DNA of 64,000 nucleotides from Aureivirga marina (GTDB lineage: Bacteria; Bacteroidota; Bacteroidia; Flavobacteriales; Flavobacteriaceae). This document shows, one piece after another, positions 26,735 through 35,115 of the stretch. Below the pieces are notes generated by a model. That model did no database searches. It had not been told where the DNA came from and worked only from the letters and a program-made list of their open reading frames with translations. The position numbers were made by a program, and so were the translations under genes. The DNA is taken from NCBI RefSeq assembly GCF_015767265.1, contig NZ_JADPIB010000009.1:108316-172315 (forward strand), written 5' to 3'. Position 1 is the stretch's first letter. Each line of letters opens with the position of its first letter.

Positions 26735-28078
26735 TTAATAGAAAATATTATGAGGTTCTTTTAAATCTCCTGGACTTGTACTATGTTCATAGAAATGAAA
26801 ACGTTTTTCGATTGTATGTTTTACATTTCCATCAAGATCTTTGTATTTTTTGGTAACAGTAATTGTGGGTTTATAACCAGGATTAATAAATTCTTGATGA
26901 CGACCATCGATTACGATTTCTGCAAGAGGATATTCATGTTTATCTTCTTTTCCAGCATATTCCGCCCAAAGTCGTTTCCATTCATAAATTGGAAAAATAA
27001 TTAAAGTCGATTCCCAAGCAGCATCACCAGAAACAAGATTTCCTCTTGGAACAAAAACTTCATTAGAAGTATAATTTGTATGACATCTTAATCGACCTAA
27101 TTCTTGTTGATTTCCATTTTCATCAAAATAGCGTCCACCCATATTTGTGTGAATTGCTTGACTAACTCTTTCGTTGTGATGAACTTGGTAACGAACTTTG
27201 ATTCGTTTACAAGGAGAGTTTTTTAAATATTCTTTGTCTAGAATATAACTTTTATTTCCATGAATTTCTACATTATTATTAAAATCAGAAATATTAGAAA
27301 TCCATTTACAGAGTCGATTGTTATATTCAATAGACATTTCAGGATTGTTTACGATTTTTACTTTGTCTTGAATTAGGTTTCCGTCACCTAATTGATTAAT
27401 CCAAGAAGCATCTTTAACAGCAGTATTTTCAATTTCAATTCCATTTAAAGCAAAAAGATTTTCGAAGAAATCCATTGATTCTAGATTCGGTAAATCTGTA
27501 AAATGAATATTTCCATTTAATCTTCCGAGAGCGGTGAAAGCAGTAATTTCATTTAAACTTTCATTATTTCTAATTTGTAAATGTGCTCCCATATCTGTTA
27601 ATCCAACAAAACCTTGAATAGATTCTAGAGCAGGATTATCATAAATAGTAATTGAGTTTGTAGCAATCATTCCATTAAAACCATCAATAATTTTTAGGTT
27701 TGGATTTTCAATAATTACCAAGCGATGATATATTCTATCAATTTTATCAAAACCAGCAACAGAGTCTAAAGCTGGATTTTTCATAATGACTAATTCGCCA
27801 TTAAGTCGTTCAATTGTGTTAGATAAATTACTTAGGTTAGAAATATTTTCACCAGAAACGATGATACGTCCGGTAACGTTACCACTTTCACAGTGAAAAT
27901 TATCAACTTCCTCTTGTGTTGTGAGGTAAATTTCAGCGATTACACATTCATCATTTGCTAATCTAGCATTCATGTCAGAATCATTTCCGCTTTGAACATC
28001 ATGTAAATCATTGTCTTTTGTGCAGCCGTAATAAAGCAAAAGTAAGGTTAGGATTGCGAGATAGGGCAGAGGTTTCAT
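26735..28078 (-). CDS. Surface lipoprotein with receptor-L/leucine-rich-like solenoid
   Basis: 447 aa. SPII signal (LAILTLLLLYYGC, lipid Cys18). Residues about 45-290 form a right-handed solenoid of 20-25-residue turns of the type seen in receptor-L-domain and LRR-like Bacteroidetes surface proteins: GELVIMKNPALDSVAGF, HRLVIIENPNLKIIDGF, NSITIYDNPALESIQGF, AHLQIRNNESLNEITAF. The C-terminal 150 residues are a different beta-rich domain (VFVPRGNLVSGDAAWESTLI). Ligand unknown; adhesion or sensing is the usual guess for such proteins. Alone, with nothing obvious co-transcribed. Confidence 0.8.
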   Translation of the reverse strand: MKPLPYLAILTLLLLYYGCTKDNDLHDVQSGNDSDMNARLANDECVIAEIYLTTQEEVDNFHCESGNVTGRIIVSGENISNLSNLSNTIERLNGELVIMKNPALDSVAGFDKIDRIYHRLVIIENPNLKIIDGFNGMIATNSITIYDNPALESIQGFVGLTDMGAHLQIRNNESLNEITAFTALGRLNGNIHFTDLPNLESMDFFENLFALNGIEIENTAVKDASWINQLGDGNLIQDKVKIVNNPEMSIEYNNRLCKWISNISDFNNNVEIHGNKSYILDKEYLKNSPCKRIKVRYQVHHNERVSQAIHTNMGGRYFDENGNQQELGRLRCHTNYTSNEVFVPRGNLVSGDAAWESTLIIFPIYEWKRLWAEYAGKEDKHEYPLAEIVIDGRHQEFINPGYKPTITVTKKYKDLDGNVKHTIEKRFHFYEHSTSPGDLKEPHNIFY

Positions 28079-28507
28079 GATTTATTTGTTTTTGGATGAA
28101 AATCAAATTTCCTTAATTCTATATAGATATTCTGTTAAAAAATAAGTAATTACCGTTTAATTATCTTTTTAAGAAGAAAAAATTAACAAGATTCATTAGT
28201 GAATTATTGATTTTAAGAATATCGATACATTTTTTTAAAAAATATTTCTAGAAAAAGGAAAGAAGAAAGAATTGACTGAAAAATAATTAAGTTTTTAGAA
28301 ATCTAGATGTTACAAAAAATTAAAGGTAAAAATAAAGAAGAAGAGATAAAATTGAAGCATAAAATTAGAAGAGAAAATAAGGAAAGAAATAGAGAATAGA
28401 AATAGAGAAAGGAAGTCAGCTTTAATTTTTTTAGTCACAAGAAGTTAGAAAATAATTTTTATAAAATGTTAAAAAATATTGGGCGAAAAAAAATGATAAA
28501 AAACCTA
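28079..28507. other. Long AT-rich intergenic region
   Basis: About 430 bases with no credible gene or strong hairpin before the rplM promoter; purine-rich on the + strand from about 28250 to 28420. I see nothing else in it. Confidence 0.6.
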
Positions 28508-28538
28508 TTTGCTATATTAATAAATAGTTATACCTTTG
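28508..28538 (+). promoter_or_regulatory. Promoter of the rplM-rpsI operon
   Basis: TTTG (28508-28511), 19-base spacer, TACCTTTG (28531-28538): the best promoter match in the window. A short CCCG-ATTA-CGGG hairpin follows in the leader (28543-28554). Confidence 0.85.
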
Positions 28539-28586
28539 CAGACCCGATTACGGGATAGGAATGTTTAATTGACAAATAAGATTAGT

Positions 28587-29042
28587 GTGAACACATTAAG
28601 TTACAAAACAGTATCAGCAAACAAGAACACTGTAAACAAAGAGTGGATCCTTGTTGATGCTAACGGAGAGACATTAGGACGTTTGGCTTCTAAAGTTGCA
28701 AAACTAATTAGAGGAAAATATAAGCCTAATTATACACCTCACGTAGATTGCGGAGACAATGTAGTAGTAATCAACGCTGAGAAGATCAATTTAACTGGAA
28801 AGAAGTGGACTGAGAAATCATACATCCGTCACACAGGTTATCCAGGAGGACAAAAATCACTTACAGCGACAGAGATGTTTGAAAAAGATCCTACTCGTTT
28901 AGTTGAGAAAGCTGTAAAAGGAATGTTACCAAAGAACAAATTAGGTAGCGCTTTATTCAGAAATTTATACGTATACGAAGGATCAGAGCACAATCAAGAA
29001 GCTCAAGCTCCTAAAGCTATTAACTTAAACGACCTTAAATAA
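28587..29042 (+). CDS. rplM: 50S ribosomal protein L13 (uL13)
   Basis: 151 aa from the GTG at 28587 (MNTLSYKTVSANK, the usual Flavobacteria N-terminus); a TTG six codons upstream is the only alternative. Contains the L13 core: EWILVDANGETLGRLASKVA, YTPHVDCGDNVVVINAEKI, and the signature KAVKGMLPKNKLGSALFRNL. Early-assembling large-subunit protein. Directly followed by rpsI with a 3-base gap, the conserved bacterial pair. Confidence 0.96.
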   Translation: MNTLSYKTVSANKNTVNKEWILVDANGETLGRLASKVAKLIRGKYKPNYTPHVDCGDNVVVINAEKINLTGKKWTEKSYIRHTGYPGGQKSLTATEMFEKDPTRLVEKAVKGMLPKNKLGSALFRNLYVYEGSEHNQEAQAPKAINLNDLK

Positions 29043-29045
29043 TAT

Positions 29046-29432
29046 ATGGAAATTGTTCATAAAATAGGTAGAAGAAAAACAGCTGTAGCTCGTATTTACC
29101 TTTCAGCAGGAGAGGGGAACATTACAGTAAACAAAAAAGAATTAAACGATTATTTTCCAACTGCAACTTTACAATACAAAGTAAGACAAGCTTTAGCTTT
29201 AACAGGAAATGAAGCAGCTTATGATGTAAAAGTAAACGTTTACGGAGGAGGAATCACTGGACAAGCTGAGGCTATTCGTTTAGCAATTTCTAGAGCTTTA
29301 TCAGAAATTAACCCAGAGTTCAGAACAGTATTAAAACCAGAAGGATTATTAACAAGAGATCCAAGAATGGTTGAGCGTAAGAAATTCGGACAGAAGAAAG
29401 CTCGTAAGAAATTCCAATTCTCAAAACGTTAA
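29046..29432 (+). CDS. rpsI: 30S ribosomal protein S9 (uS9)
   Basis: 128 aa. Family signatures: HKIGRRKTAVARIYLSAGEG at the start, GGGITGQAEAIRLAISRAL in the middle and the basic tail KFGQKKARKKFQFSKR whose last residues reach the P-site tRNA. Co-transcribed with rplM. Confidence 0.97.
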   Translation: MEIVHKIGRRKTAVARIYLSAGEGNITVNKKELNDYFPTATLQYKVRQALALTGNEAAYDVKVNVYGGGITGQAEAIRLAISRALSEINPEFRTVLKPEGLLTRDPRMVERKKFGQKKARKKFQFSKR

Positions 29433-29458
29433 TCGTTTTTTATATCGCGTATTATACT

Positions 29459-29470
29459 TTGTATATACAA
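29459..29470. promoter_or_regulatory. 12-bp palindrome upstream of rpsB
   Basis: TTGTATATACAA, perfect palindrome, beside a TA-rich stretch ending TATACTTTG that resembles a -7 box with one spacing error. Could be an operator or chance in AT-rich DNA. Confidence 0.3.
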
Positions 29471-29496
29471 GATTATTACAAAAAACAAAAAATTCA

Positions 29497-29594
29497 GTTG
29501 CCGTTGTTCTAGATTTGTCTAGAAATTATGTTTAGCATCTAAATGCATAAGACTAAGGAAACTTGCTACTTATGTATTGCTATCTCAACGGAAC
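29497..29594 (+). ncRNA. Structured leader RNA upstream of rpsB (putative cis-regulatory element)
   Basis: Outer stem GTT-CCGTTG (29497-29506, one bulged G) pairs with CAACGG-AAC (29586-29594) and closes a junction holding three hairpins: TTCTAGA/TCTAGAA with TTTG loop (29507-29524), TTTAG/CTAAA (29531-29543), and CATAAG/CTTATG (29546-29574) capped by TAAG-GAAA-CTTG, a GNRA tetraloop. The second hairpin can be extended by TTATG/CATAA, which competes with the third for 29546-29550. It ends 16 bases before the rpsB start. Likely a ribosomal-protein (S2) autoregulation site; I cannot match it to a named RNA family. Confidence 0.65.
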
Positions 29595-29610
29595 GTAAAC
29601 AAGAAACAAA

Positions 29611-30354
29611 ATGGCAAACATAGATATTAAAGAATTATTAGACTCAGGTGTACACTTCGGACACTTGACAAGAAAATGGAATCCTAGCATGGCTCCGTAT
29701 ATTTATACTGAGCGTAACGGAGTTCACATTATCGACTTATATAAGACTGCTGCAAAAATCGAAGAAGCGTCTAATGCATTAAGAAAAATCGCTAATTCAG
29801 GAAGACGTATTCTTTTTGTTGCTACTAAAAAGCAAGCTAAAGAAATCATCGCTGAAAAAGCAAAAGCTGTAAACATGCCTTACATCACTGAAAGATGGCC
29901 AGGAGGAATGTTAACAAACTTTGTAACTATCCGTAAAGCTGTTAAGAAAATGGCTCAAATTGATAGAATGAAAGTAGATGGATCTTTTGCTGCATTATCT
30001 AAAAGAGAGAAATTACAAATCGATCGTCAAAGAGAGAAATTAGAGAAAAACTTAGGTTCTATCGTTGATATGACTCGTTTACCTGGAGCTCTTTTTGTAG
30101 TAGACGTTAAGAAAGAGCACATTGCAGTAGCAGAAGCTCAAAAATTAAACATTCCAGTATTTGCAATGGTAGATACAAACTCAAATCCAAAAGGAATTGA
30201 TTTTGTTATTCCTGCAAATGATGATGCTTCTAAGTCAATTGACAAAGTTTTAGGATATGTAACTGAAGCAATCGCAGAAGGTTTAGCTGAAAGAAAAGCT
30301 AGCAGAGAAAAAGCTAACGAAGAAAAGAAAGCTAAAGAAGCTTCTGCTGAATAA
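29611..30354 (+). CDS. rpsB: 30S ribosomal protein S2 (uS2)
   Basis: 247 aa. S2 signatures: LLDSGVHFGHLTRKWNPSMA at the N-terminus, FVATKKQAKEII, ERWPGGMLTNFVTIRKAVKK and PVFAMVDTNSNPKGIDFVIP. C-terminal Lys/Glu/Ala-rich tail. Stabilises the small-subunit platform and anchors S1/bS21 in known ribosomes. Preceded by the structured leader at 29497-29594 and followed, after a hairpin, by tsf, as in most bacteria. Confidence 0.97.
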   Translation: MANIDIKELLDSGVHFGHLTRKWNPSMAPYIYTERNGVHIIDLYKTAAKIEEASNALRKIANSGRRILFVATKKQAKEIIAEKAKAVNMPYITERWPGGMLTNFVTIRKAVKKMAQIDRMKVDGSFAALSKREKLQIDRQREKLEKNLGSIVDMTRLPGALFVVDVKKEHIAVAEAQKLNIPVFAMVDTNSNPKGIDFVIPANDDASKSIDKVLGYVTEAIAEGLAERKASREKANEEKKAKEASAE

Positions 30355-30405
30355 TTTGTAGAAAAATATTAACTCTAAATTAATTTTAGGGTTTTTGAAA
30401 AAATA

Positions 30406-30450
30406 TATCTTTGGTTACTATCAATTAAAATTGGTAGTAACCTTTATTTA
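30406..30450 (+). promoter_or_regulatory. -7 box and strong hairpin between rpsB and tsf
   Basis: TATCTTTG (30406-30413) runs into a 13-bp hairpin with one wobble (GGTTACTATCAAT / ATTGGTAGTAACC, 30413-30442) and a T-rich tail. It reads either as a partial terminator/attenuator after rpsB or as the leader of a separate tsf promoter. Confidence 0.6.
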
Positions 30451-30474
30451 TTAAAAAATTTAAACGAAAATACC

Positions 30475-31296
30475 ATGGCAAAAATAACAGCCGCTGACGT
30501 AAATAAGTTAAGAAAAACAACTGGTGCTGGAATGATGGATTGTAAAAAAGCATTAGTTGAAGCTGAAGGAGATTTCGATAAAGCAATTGAAATTCTTCGT
30601 AAAAAAGGACAAAAAGTAGCTGCAAAAAGAGCAGACAGAGAGTCTACTGAAGGAGCTGCAATCGCAAAAGTAAACGCTGACAACACTGTAGGTGCTGCTA
30701 TCGTTTTAGGATGTGAAACTGATTTCGTTGGTAAGAATGATAACTTCGTTGCTTTAGCTACTGAATTAGCTAATTTAGCTTTAGATTACGCTAGCAAAGA
30801 AGAGTTCTTAGCTGCTGATTTTGGTGGAATGACTGTTGCTGATAAATTAATCGAGCAAACAGGAGTTATCGGTGAAAAATTAGAGATTAAATCTTTCGAG
30901 AAAGTTGAAGCTCCATTTGTAGGATCTTATATTCACGCTGGAAATAAAATCGCTACATTAGTAGGATTATCAGCTGCTGAAGAAGGTGCTAATGTTGTTG
31001 CTAAAGATGTTGCAATGCAAGCTGCTGCAATGAACCCAATCGCATTAAACGAAGAAGGTGTTGATGCTGCTGTAATCGAGAAAGAAATCGAAATCGCTAA
31101 AGATCAATTACGTCAAGAAGGTAAGCCAGAAGCAATGTTAGAAAACATCGCTAAAGGAAAGATCAAACGTTTCTTTAAAGATAACACATTAGTAAACCAA
31201 ATGTTCATCAAAGACAACAAGAAAACTGTTGCTGAGTACGTGAAATCAATTGGTGATGTAAATGTTGTTGACTTTAAAAGAATTGCTTTAGGATAA
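30475..31296 (+). CDS. tsf: Elongation factor Ts
   Basis: 273 aa. N-terminal module with the family signature RKTTGAGMMDCKKALVEAEG and KAIEILRKKGQ; core KVNADNTVGAAIVLGCETDF with the TDFV nucleotide-exchange motif. Recycles EF-Tu-GDP. Follows rpsB in the conserved order; own strong terminator. Confidence 0.97.
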   Translation: MAKITAADVNKLRKTTGAGMMDCKKALVEAEGDFDKAIEILRKKGQKVAAKRADRESTEGAAIAKVNADNTVGAAIVLGCETDFVGKNDNFVALATELANLALDYASKEEFLAADFGGMTVADKLIEQTGVIGEKLEIKSFEKVEAPFVGSYIHAGNKIATLVGLSAAEEGANVVAKDVAMQAAAMNPIALNEEGVDAAVIEKEIEIAKDQLRQEGKPEAMLENIAKGKIKRFFKDNTLVNQMFIKDNKKTVAEYVKSIGDVNVVDFKRIALG

Positions 31297-31320
31297 TCAA
31301 TTTTTTTGAAATTATATATA

Positions 31321-31351
31321 AAAAGGGAATTCAATTGAATTCCCTTTTTTT
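31321..31351. terminator. Terminator after tsf, bidirectional
   Basis: Perfect 12-bp palindromic stem AAAAGGGAATTC / GAATTCCCTTTT with an AATT loop and T7 tail. Confidence 0.9.
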
Positions 31352-31362
31352 GTATCTATATT

Positions 31363-32370
31363 TTAAATTAAATCCTTAAAATGAATATTTGGATTTGCTA
31401 TTATTTTAAACAGCATTGAAATTCTATCAAATTGTCCTCTTCTAATTCGATTTAAAATGAAGAAAAGGAAAGAAAAATATAAAAATGGAATAGATGCTTT
31501 TTTAAATTTTTTAGCAAATAATATTTTACTTCTTATTCCATAAAATTCCGCTAATTTACTTGCAGCACCTCCAGAACTTCCACCTCCTTTATGATAGATA
31601 AAAGTATCATTAAAAAAAGCATTTTTAAAACCTTTTTGATTTCCTCTTAAAACCCAATCATATTCTTCGAAGTATAAAAAATATTTTTCTTCTAAAAATC
31701 CTACTTTAGAAATAAAATTTAAAGAAGTAAACATAGAAGCACCAATTGGATAATCGATGTGTTCTGAGATTTGATTTGAAATTTGATTAAAAGGTGTATT
31801 TGAGCCTAAAAAAGAAATTTTTCCAAGCCAAAAATTATATTTACCACCTACTGCTTGAATCGTTTCAGGCAAATCATACTCTAAAAGTGGAATACCAAGA
31901 ATTCCTATATTTTTATTTTTTTTATAATAAGAAACTTGTTTTTCAATAGCATCTTTTGGAATTACTGTATCCGTGTTAAGAAGCCAAATATTAGAATTTG
32001 GATTTTCTTCAAAATCTGAAATATATTTTAAAGCTATATTATTTCCTGCTGCAAAACCTTTATTTTCTTTGGCTTTAATAACTAGAACTTTCTCTTCATA
32101 TTTCTGTGTAATGCCTTCTTCTTCAAATAATAATTTATAAGAAATAGGTTTTTTTGAAATAGGTAAGACTAAATCTTCAAAGTTTGTTTTTAGATTTTTG
32201 CTATCCGTTGTTAGCCAATTTTCTATATGAAATAAAGCTTCATCATTTGGAGAATTATCCACAAGAATTATTTGAAAATTCTGGTAAGTTTGTTTGAAAA
32301 TACTTTCCAAACACTCTACAGAATCTTTCCAATTAATATAATTTACTAATACGATATAAACTTTTTCCAT
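31363..32370 (-). CDS. Glycosyltransferase family 2
   Basis: 335 aa, cytoplasmic face of the inner membrane. GT-A fold with EKVYIVLVNYINWKDSVECL and FQIILVDNSPNDEA at the N-terminus, an acceptor region ENKGFAAGNNIALKYI and a metal-binding segment WLLNTDTVIPKDAI. A C-terminal hydrophobic stretch (ASIPFLYFSFLFFILN) probably anchors it. Pattern resembles rhamnosyl/O-antigen transferases. Divergent from waaA, consistent with LPS or exopolysaccharide assembly. Confidence 0.9.
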   Translation of the reverse strand: MEKVYIVLVNYINWKDSVECLESIFKQTYQNFQIILVDNSPNDEALFHIENWLTTDSKNLKTNFEDLVLPISKKPISYKLLFEEEGITQKYEEKVLVIKAKENKGFAAGNNIALKYISDFEENPNSNIWLLNTDTVIPKDAIEKQVSYYKKNKNIGILGIPLLEYDLPETIQAVGGKYNFWLGKISFLGSNTPFNQISNQISEHIDYPIGASMFTSLNFISKVGFLEEKYFLYFEEYDWVLRGNQKGFKNAFFNDTFIYHKGGGSSGGAASKLAEFYGIRSKILFAKKFKKASIPFLYFSFLFFILNRIRRGQFDRISMLFKIIANPNIHFKDLI

Positions 32371-32392
32371 GTAGAAATAAAATTAAAAGCAG

Positions 32393-32400
32393 CAAAGATA
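32393..32400 (-). promoter_or_regulatory. -7 box of the GT2 gene
   Basis: TATCTTTG on the minus strand, 22 bases before the ATG; no clear -33 TTG. Confidence 0.5.
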
Positions 32401-32476
32401 CTAATCTTCTAAAGAGTTTTTAAGAAATGAAATAAAAGAAATTTTAACAAAAATTTTCTATGAAAGACTTTTAACA

Positions 32477-32484
32477 TACTTTTG
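32477..32484 (+). promoter_or_regulatory. -7 box of waaA, directly before the start codon
   Basis: TACTTTTG ends four bases before the ATG, so the predicted transcript starts at or next to the start codon (leaderless). Confidence 0.55.
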
Positions 32485-32488
32485 TACC

Positions 32489-33733
32489 ATGGTTTCAATC
32501 TTATACAATTTAGGAATTCAAATAACAGGAGGAGTTTTAAAAACCGTTGCTTTATTTCAACCAAAAATGAAATTATTCATAGATGGAAGAAAAGATGTTT
32601 TTAATTACTTAGAAAGAGTTGTTTCTGGGGAAGATGAAATTATTTGGTTTCATTGTGCATCATTAGGTGAATTTGAACAAGGAAGACCTTTAATGGAAAA
32701 GATAAAAGAGAAATATCCAAAATATAAAATCCTTTTAACATTCTTTTCTCCTTCAGGATATGAGGTTCGAAAAAATTACGAAAAAGCCGATTTTATTTGC
32801 TATTTACCTTTGGATACAAAAAAAAATGTAAAAAAATTTCTTTCCATAATTAAACCAAAGGCTGCAATTTTTGTCAAATATGAGTTCTGGCCTAATTATT
32901 TGCAAGAATTAAAGAAAAGAAATATTGATACAGTCTTAGTTTCTGGGATTTTTAGAGAGAATCAAGTTTTTTTTAAAAGTCATGGAACATGGATGCGAAA
33001 AGCTTTGGAAAGTTTTTCATATTTTTTTGTACAAGATGAAAATTCTGAGAAATTATTACAATCGATAAACTTTCAAAACGTAGTGAAATGTGGAGATACA
33101 AGATTCGATAGAGTTTTTGAAATCACGCAACAAGATAATACGTTAAAATTTATAGAAGAATTTAAAGAAGATAAATATACAATTGTGGCAGGAAGCACAT
33201 GGATTGATGATGAAGAACATCTTATTAGATATATTAACGAAAAGATGCACTCGGACCAAAAAATGATTATTGCTCCACATAATATGGATAAAAATGCGAT
33301 TCGAAAATTAAAAGATAGTTTAGAGAAAAAAACGGTTTTATTTTCGGAAAAAGAAGGGAAAAGTTTAAAAGAATTTCAAGTATTTATAATTGATACTATT
33401 GGAATTCTTACAAAAATATATAGCTACGCAGATGTGGCTTATATTGGAGGGGGATTTACAAAATCGGGTGTACATAATACACTAGAAGCTGCTACATATG
33501 GTTTGCCAATAGTTATTGGGCCAAATTTTAAAAAGTTTAATGAAGTAAAAGAATTAGTCAATAGAAAAGCGTGTTTGGTGTATTCTAATCAAGAAGAATT
33601 AGATAATTATTTAGAAAAGTTGTATTCAGATACAGAATTTTTAAATAAAACGGGAGATGCTGCAATACAGTATGTGAGAGAGAATTTAGGTGCAACCAAA
33701 ACCATTTTAAATTATTTAGAATCTATACTTTAA
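32489..33733 (+). CDS. waaA: 3-deoxy-D-manno-octulosonic acid (Kdo) transferase
   Basis: 414 aa. GT-B glycosyltransferase that adds Kdo to lipid A precursor at the inner membrane. N-terminal anchor (LYNLGIQITGGVLKTVALFQ), WFHCASLGEFEQGRPLMEKI, LTFFSPSGYEV, KYEFWPNYLQELKKRNI, then the C-terminal donor domain with SYADVAYIGGGFTKSGVHN and EAATYGLPIVIGPNFKKF. Length and motifs match bacterial WaaA/KdtA. The -7 box sits immediately before the ATG. Confidence 0.95.
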   Translation: MVSILYNLGIQITGGVLKTVALFQPKMKLFIDGRKDVFNYLERVVSGEDEIIWFHCASLGEFEQGRPLMEKIKEKYPKYKILLTFFSPSGYEVRKNYEKADFICYLPLDTKKNVKKFLSIIKPKAAIFVKYEFWPNYLQELKKRNIDTVLVSGIFRENQVFFKSHGTWMRKALESFSYFFVQDENSEKLLQSINFQNVVKCGDTRFDRVFEITQQDNTLKFIEEFKEDKYTIVAGSTWIDDEEHLIRYINEKMHSDQKMIIAPHNMDKNAIRKLKDSLEKKTVLFSEKEGKSLKEFQVFIIDTIGILTKIYSYADVAYIGGGFTKSGVHNTLEAATYGLPIVIGPNFKKFNEVKELVNRKACLVYSNQEELDNYLEKLYSDTEFLNKTGDAAIQYVRENLGATKTILNYLESIL

Positions 33734-33748
33734 ATTAATAGTCATAAA

Positions 33749-34300
33749 ATGGAAATTATTTTTCAACCATGGCCTTGGTACACAACAGGGTTAATGATTG
33801 CTGCAGTAATGTTTCTACTTTTTTATTTTGGAAAACGATTTGGGGTGTCTTCCAACTTAGAAACATTATGTACAATGGCAGGTGCCAGTAAAGTGTCAAA
33901 TTATTTTAAAATTGACCTAAAATCCAAATATTGGAGCTTATTATTTTTATTCGGAATTGTTTTAGGAGGAGCTATTGCTTTTTATTTTCTTTCTCCAAAT
34001 AAAACAATTGATTTAAATCCAAAAACAGTTACAGAATTGCAAGCATTACATTTTGATAATGCTGGAGCAACTTATTTACCAAGTGAATTGTTTGGTTCAA
34101 TCACTTCATTAAAAACGATATTAATTCTACTTTTTGGAGGATTTTTGGTTGGCTTTGGGGCAAGATATGCTGGAGGATGTACTTCAGGACATGCAATTAC
34201 AGGAATTAGCAATTTAGATGTTCTTTCTTTATATGCTGTAATTGGTTTTTTTGTAGGGGGTTTAATTATGATTTGGGGAATTTTCCCATTACTTTTTTAA
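33749..34300 (+). CDS. YeeE/YedE-family sulfur-compound transporter, first half
   Basis: 183 aa with about five transmembrane helices. Contains the family segment FLVGFGARYAGGCTSGHAIT, whose Cys relays thiosulfate in characterised YeeE (TsuA) proteins, followed by GISNLDVLSLYAVIGFFVGG. In this split arrangement the first protein pairs with the next gene to make the full two-repeat transporter. Gap to the partner is three bases. N-terminal helix WYTTGLMIAAVMFLLFYF precedes a short loop. Confidence 0.88.
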   Translation: MEIIFQPWPWYTTGLMIAAVMFLLFYFGKRFGVSSNLETLCTMAGASKVSNYFKIDLKSKYWSLLFLFGIVLGGAIAFYFLSPNKTIDLNPKTVTELQALHFDNAGATYLPSELFGSITSLKTILILLFGGFLVGFGARYAGGCTSGHAITGISNLDVLSLYAVIGFFVGGLIMIWGIFPLLF

Positions 34301-34303
34301 AAG

Positions 34304-34717
34304 ATGAAAAATATTAAGTTTTTAATTTTAGGAATTTTATTCGGTATTATTTTAATAAAAGGAGAAGTAGCTTCTTGGTATCGAATTTTTGAAATGTTTA
34401 AGTTTCAATCATTTCATATGTATGGTGTAATTGGTGTTGCAATCGTTTCAGGAATTATTATTATTCAATTATTTAAAAAAAGAGTTATCAAAGATTATTC
34501 TGGAAATGAAATTAAAATTGAACCAAAAAAGCCAGGTTTTAAAAGAACATTTATTGGTGGAATTTCTTTTGGATTAGGTTGGGCATTGGTTGGAGCTTGT
34601 CCAGCACCGATGTTTGCTTTAATTGGACAGAATTTTTTAGCAATTTCAATTGTAATTATTGGGGCTTTATTAGGAACATTTACATATGGCGTTTCTAAAT
34701 CAAAATTACCGCATTAA
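34304..34717 (+). CDS. YeeE/YedE-family sulfur-compound transporter, second half
   Basis: 137 aa, three to four transmembrane helices. Carries the counterpart signature GISFGLGWALVGACPAPMFA with the conserved Cys, then LIGQNFLAISIVIIGALLGT. Starts three bases after its partner, so they are co-translated and should assemble together. Thiosulfate or a related sulfur species is the expected substrate; no sulfurtransferase or rhodanese gene lies beside them in this window. Confidence 0.88.
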   Translation: MKNIKFLILGILFGIILIKGEVASWYRIFEMFKFQSFHMYGVIGVAIVSGIIIIQLFKKRVIKDYSGNEIKIEPKKPGFKRTFIGGISFGLGWALVGACPAPMFALIGQNFLAISIVIIGALLGTFTYGVSKSKLPH

Positions 34718-35115
34718 TAGTTAAACATACCGCTGTAATGTTATTTTAGCATTAAATAGTATAAGATATTTAAAAAAATAGAAAAAAAGGGCATAATATT
34801 TGTTGTTGAGCAAAAAGGATTTAAAATTCATCTTACTTTATATAAATAAAAGTGTTAAAAATCTATATTATTTGTGTGTTAAATTTGGAGAAATGAAAGA
34901 GAAAATTTTTACAACTCAACATTTTTTTGTTATTTGCACCCTCTAAAAATAGATTTTTTAGGGTAATGAGTAAAAATTAAACGTTTTTACTTGTAAAATG
35001 GTTAAAAAATAAATCGTACAATATTTAGTTTTTACATTAGGCCCTAATTTATTTTTTAAATGAGAATAAATTTATATTTAACCCGTAAACTATTTAATAA
35101 ATTAATTATTACACA
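34718..35115. other. Leader/intergenic region before exbB
   Basis: About 400 bases without a credible gene. Contains a TAAATTTG -7-like box (34880-34887) and an interrupted inverted repeat ACCCT-AAAAA / TTTTT-AGGGT (34938-34964), so a transcript of about 220 nt of untranslated leader is possible. Confidence 0.45.
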
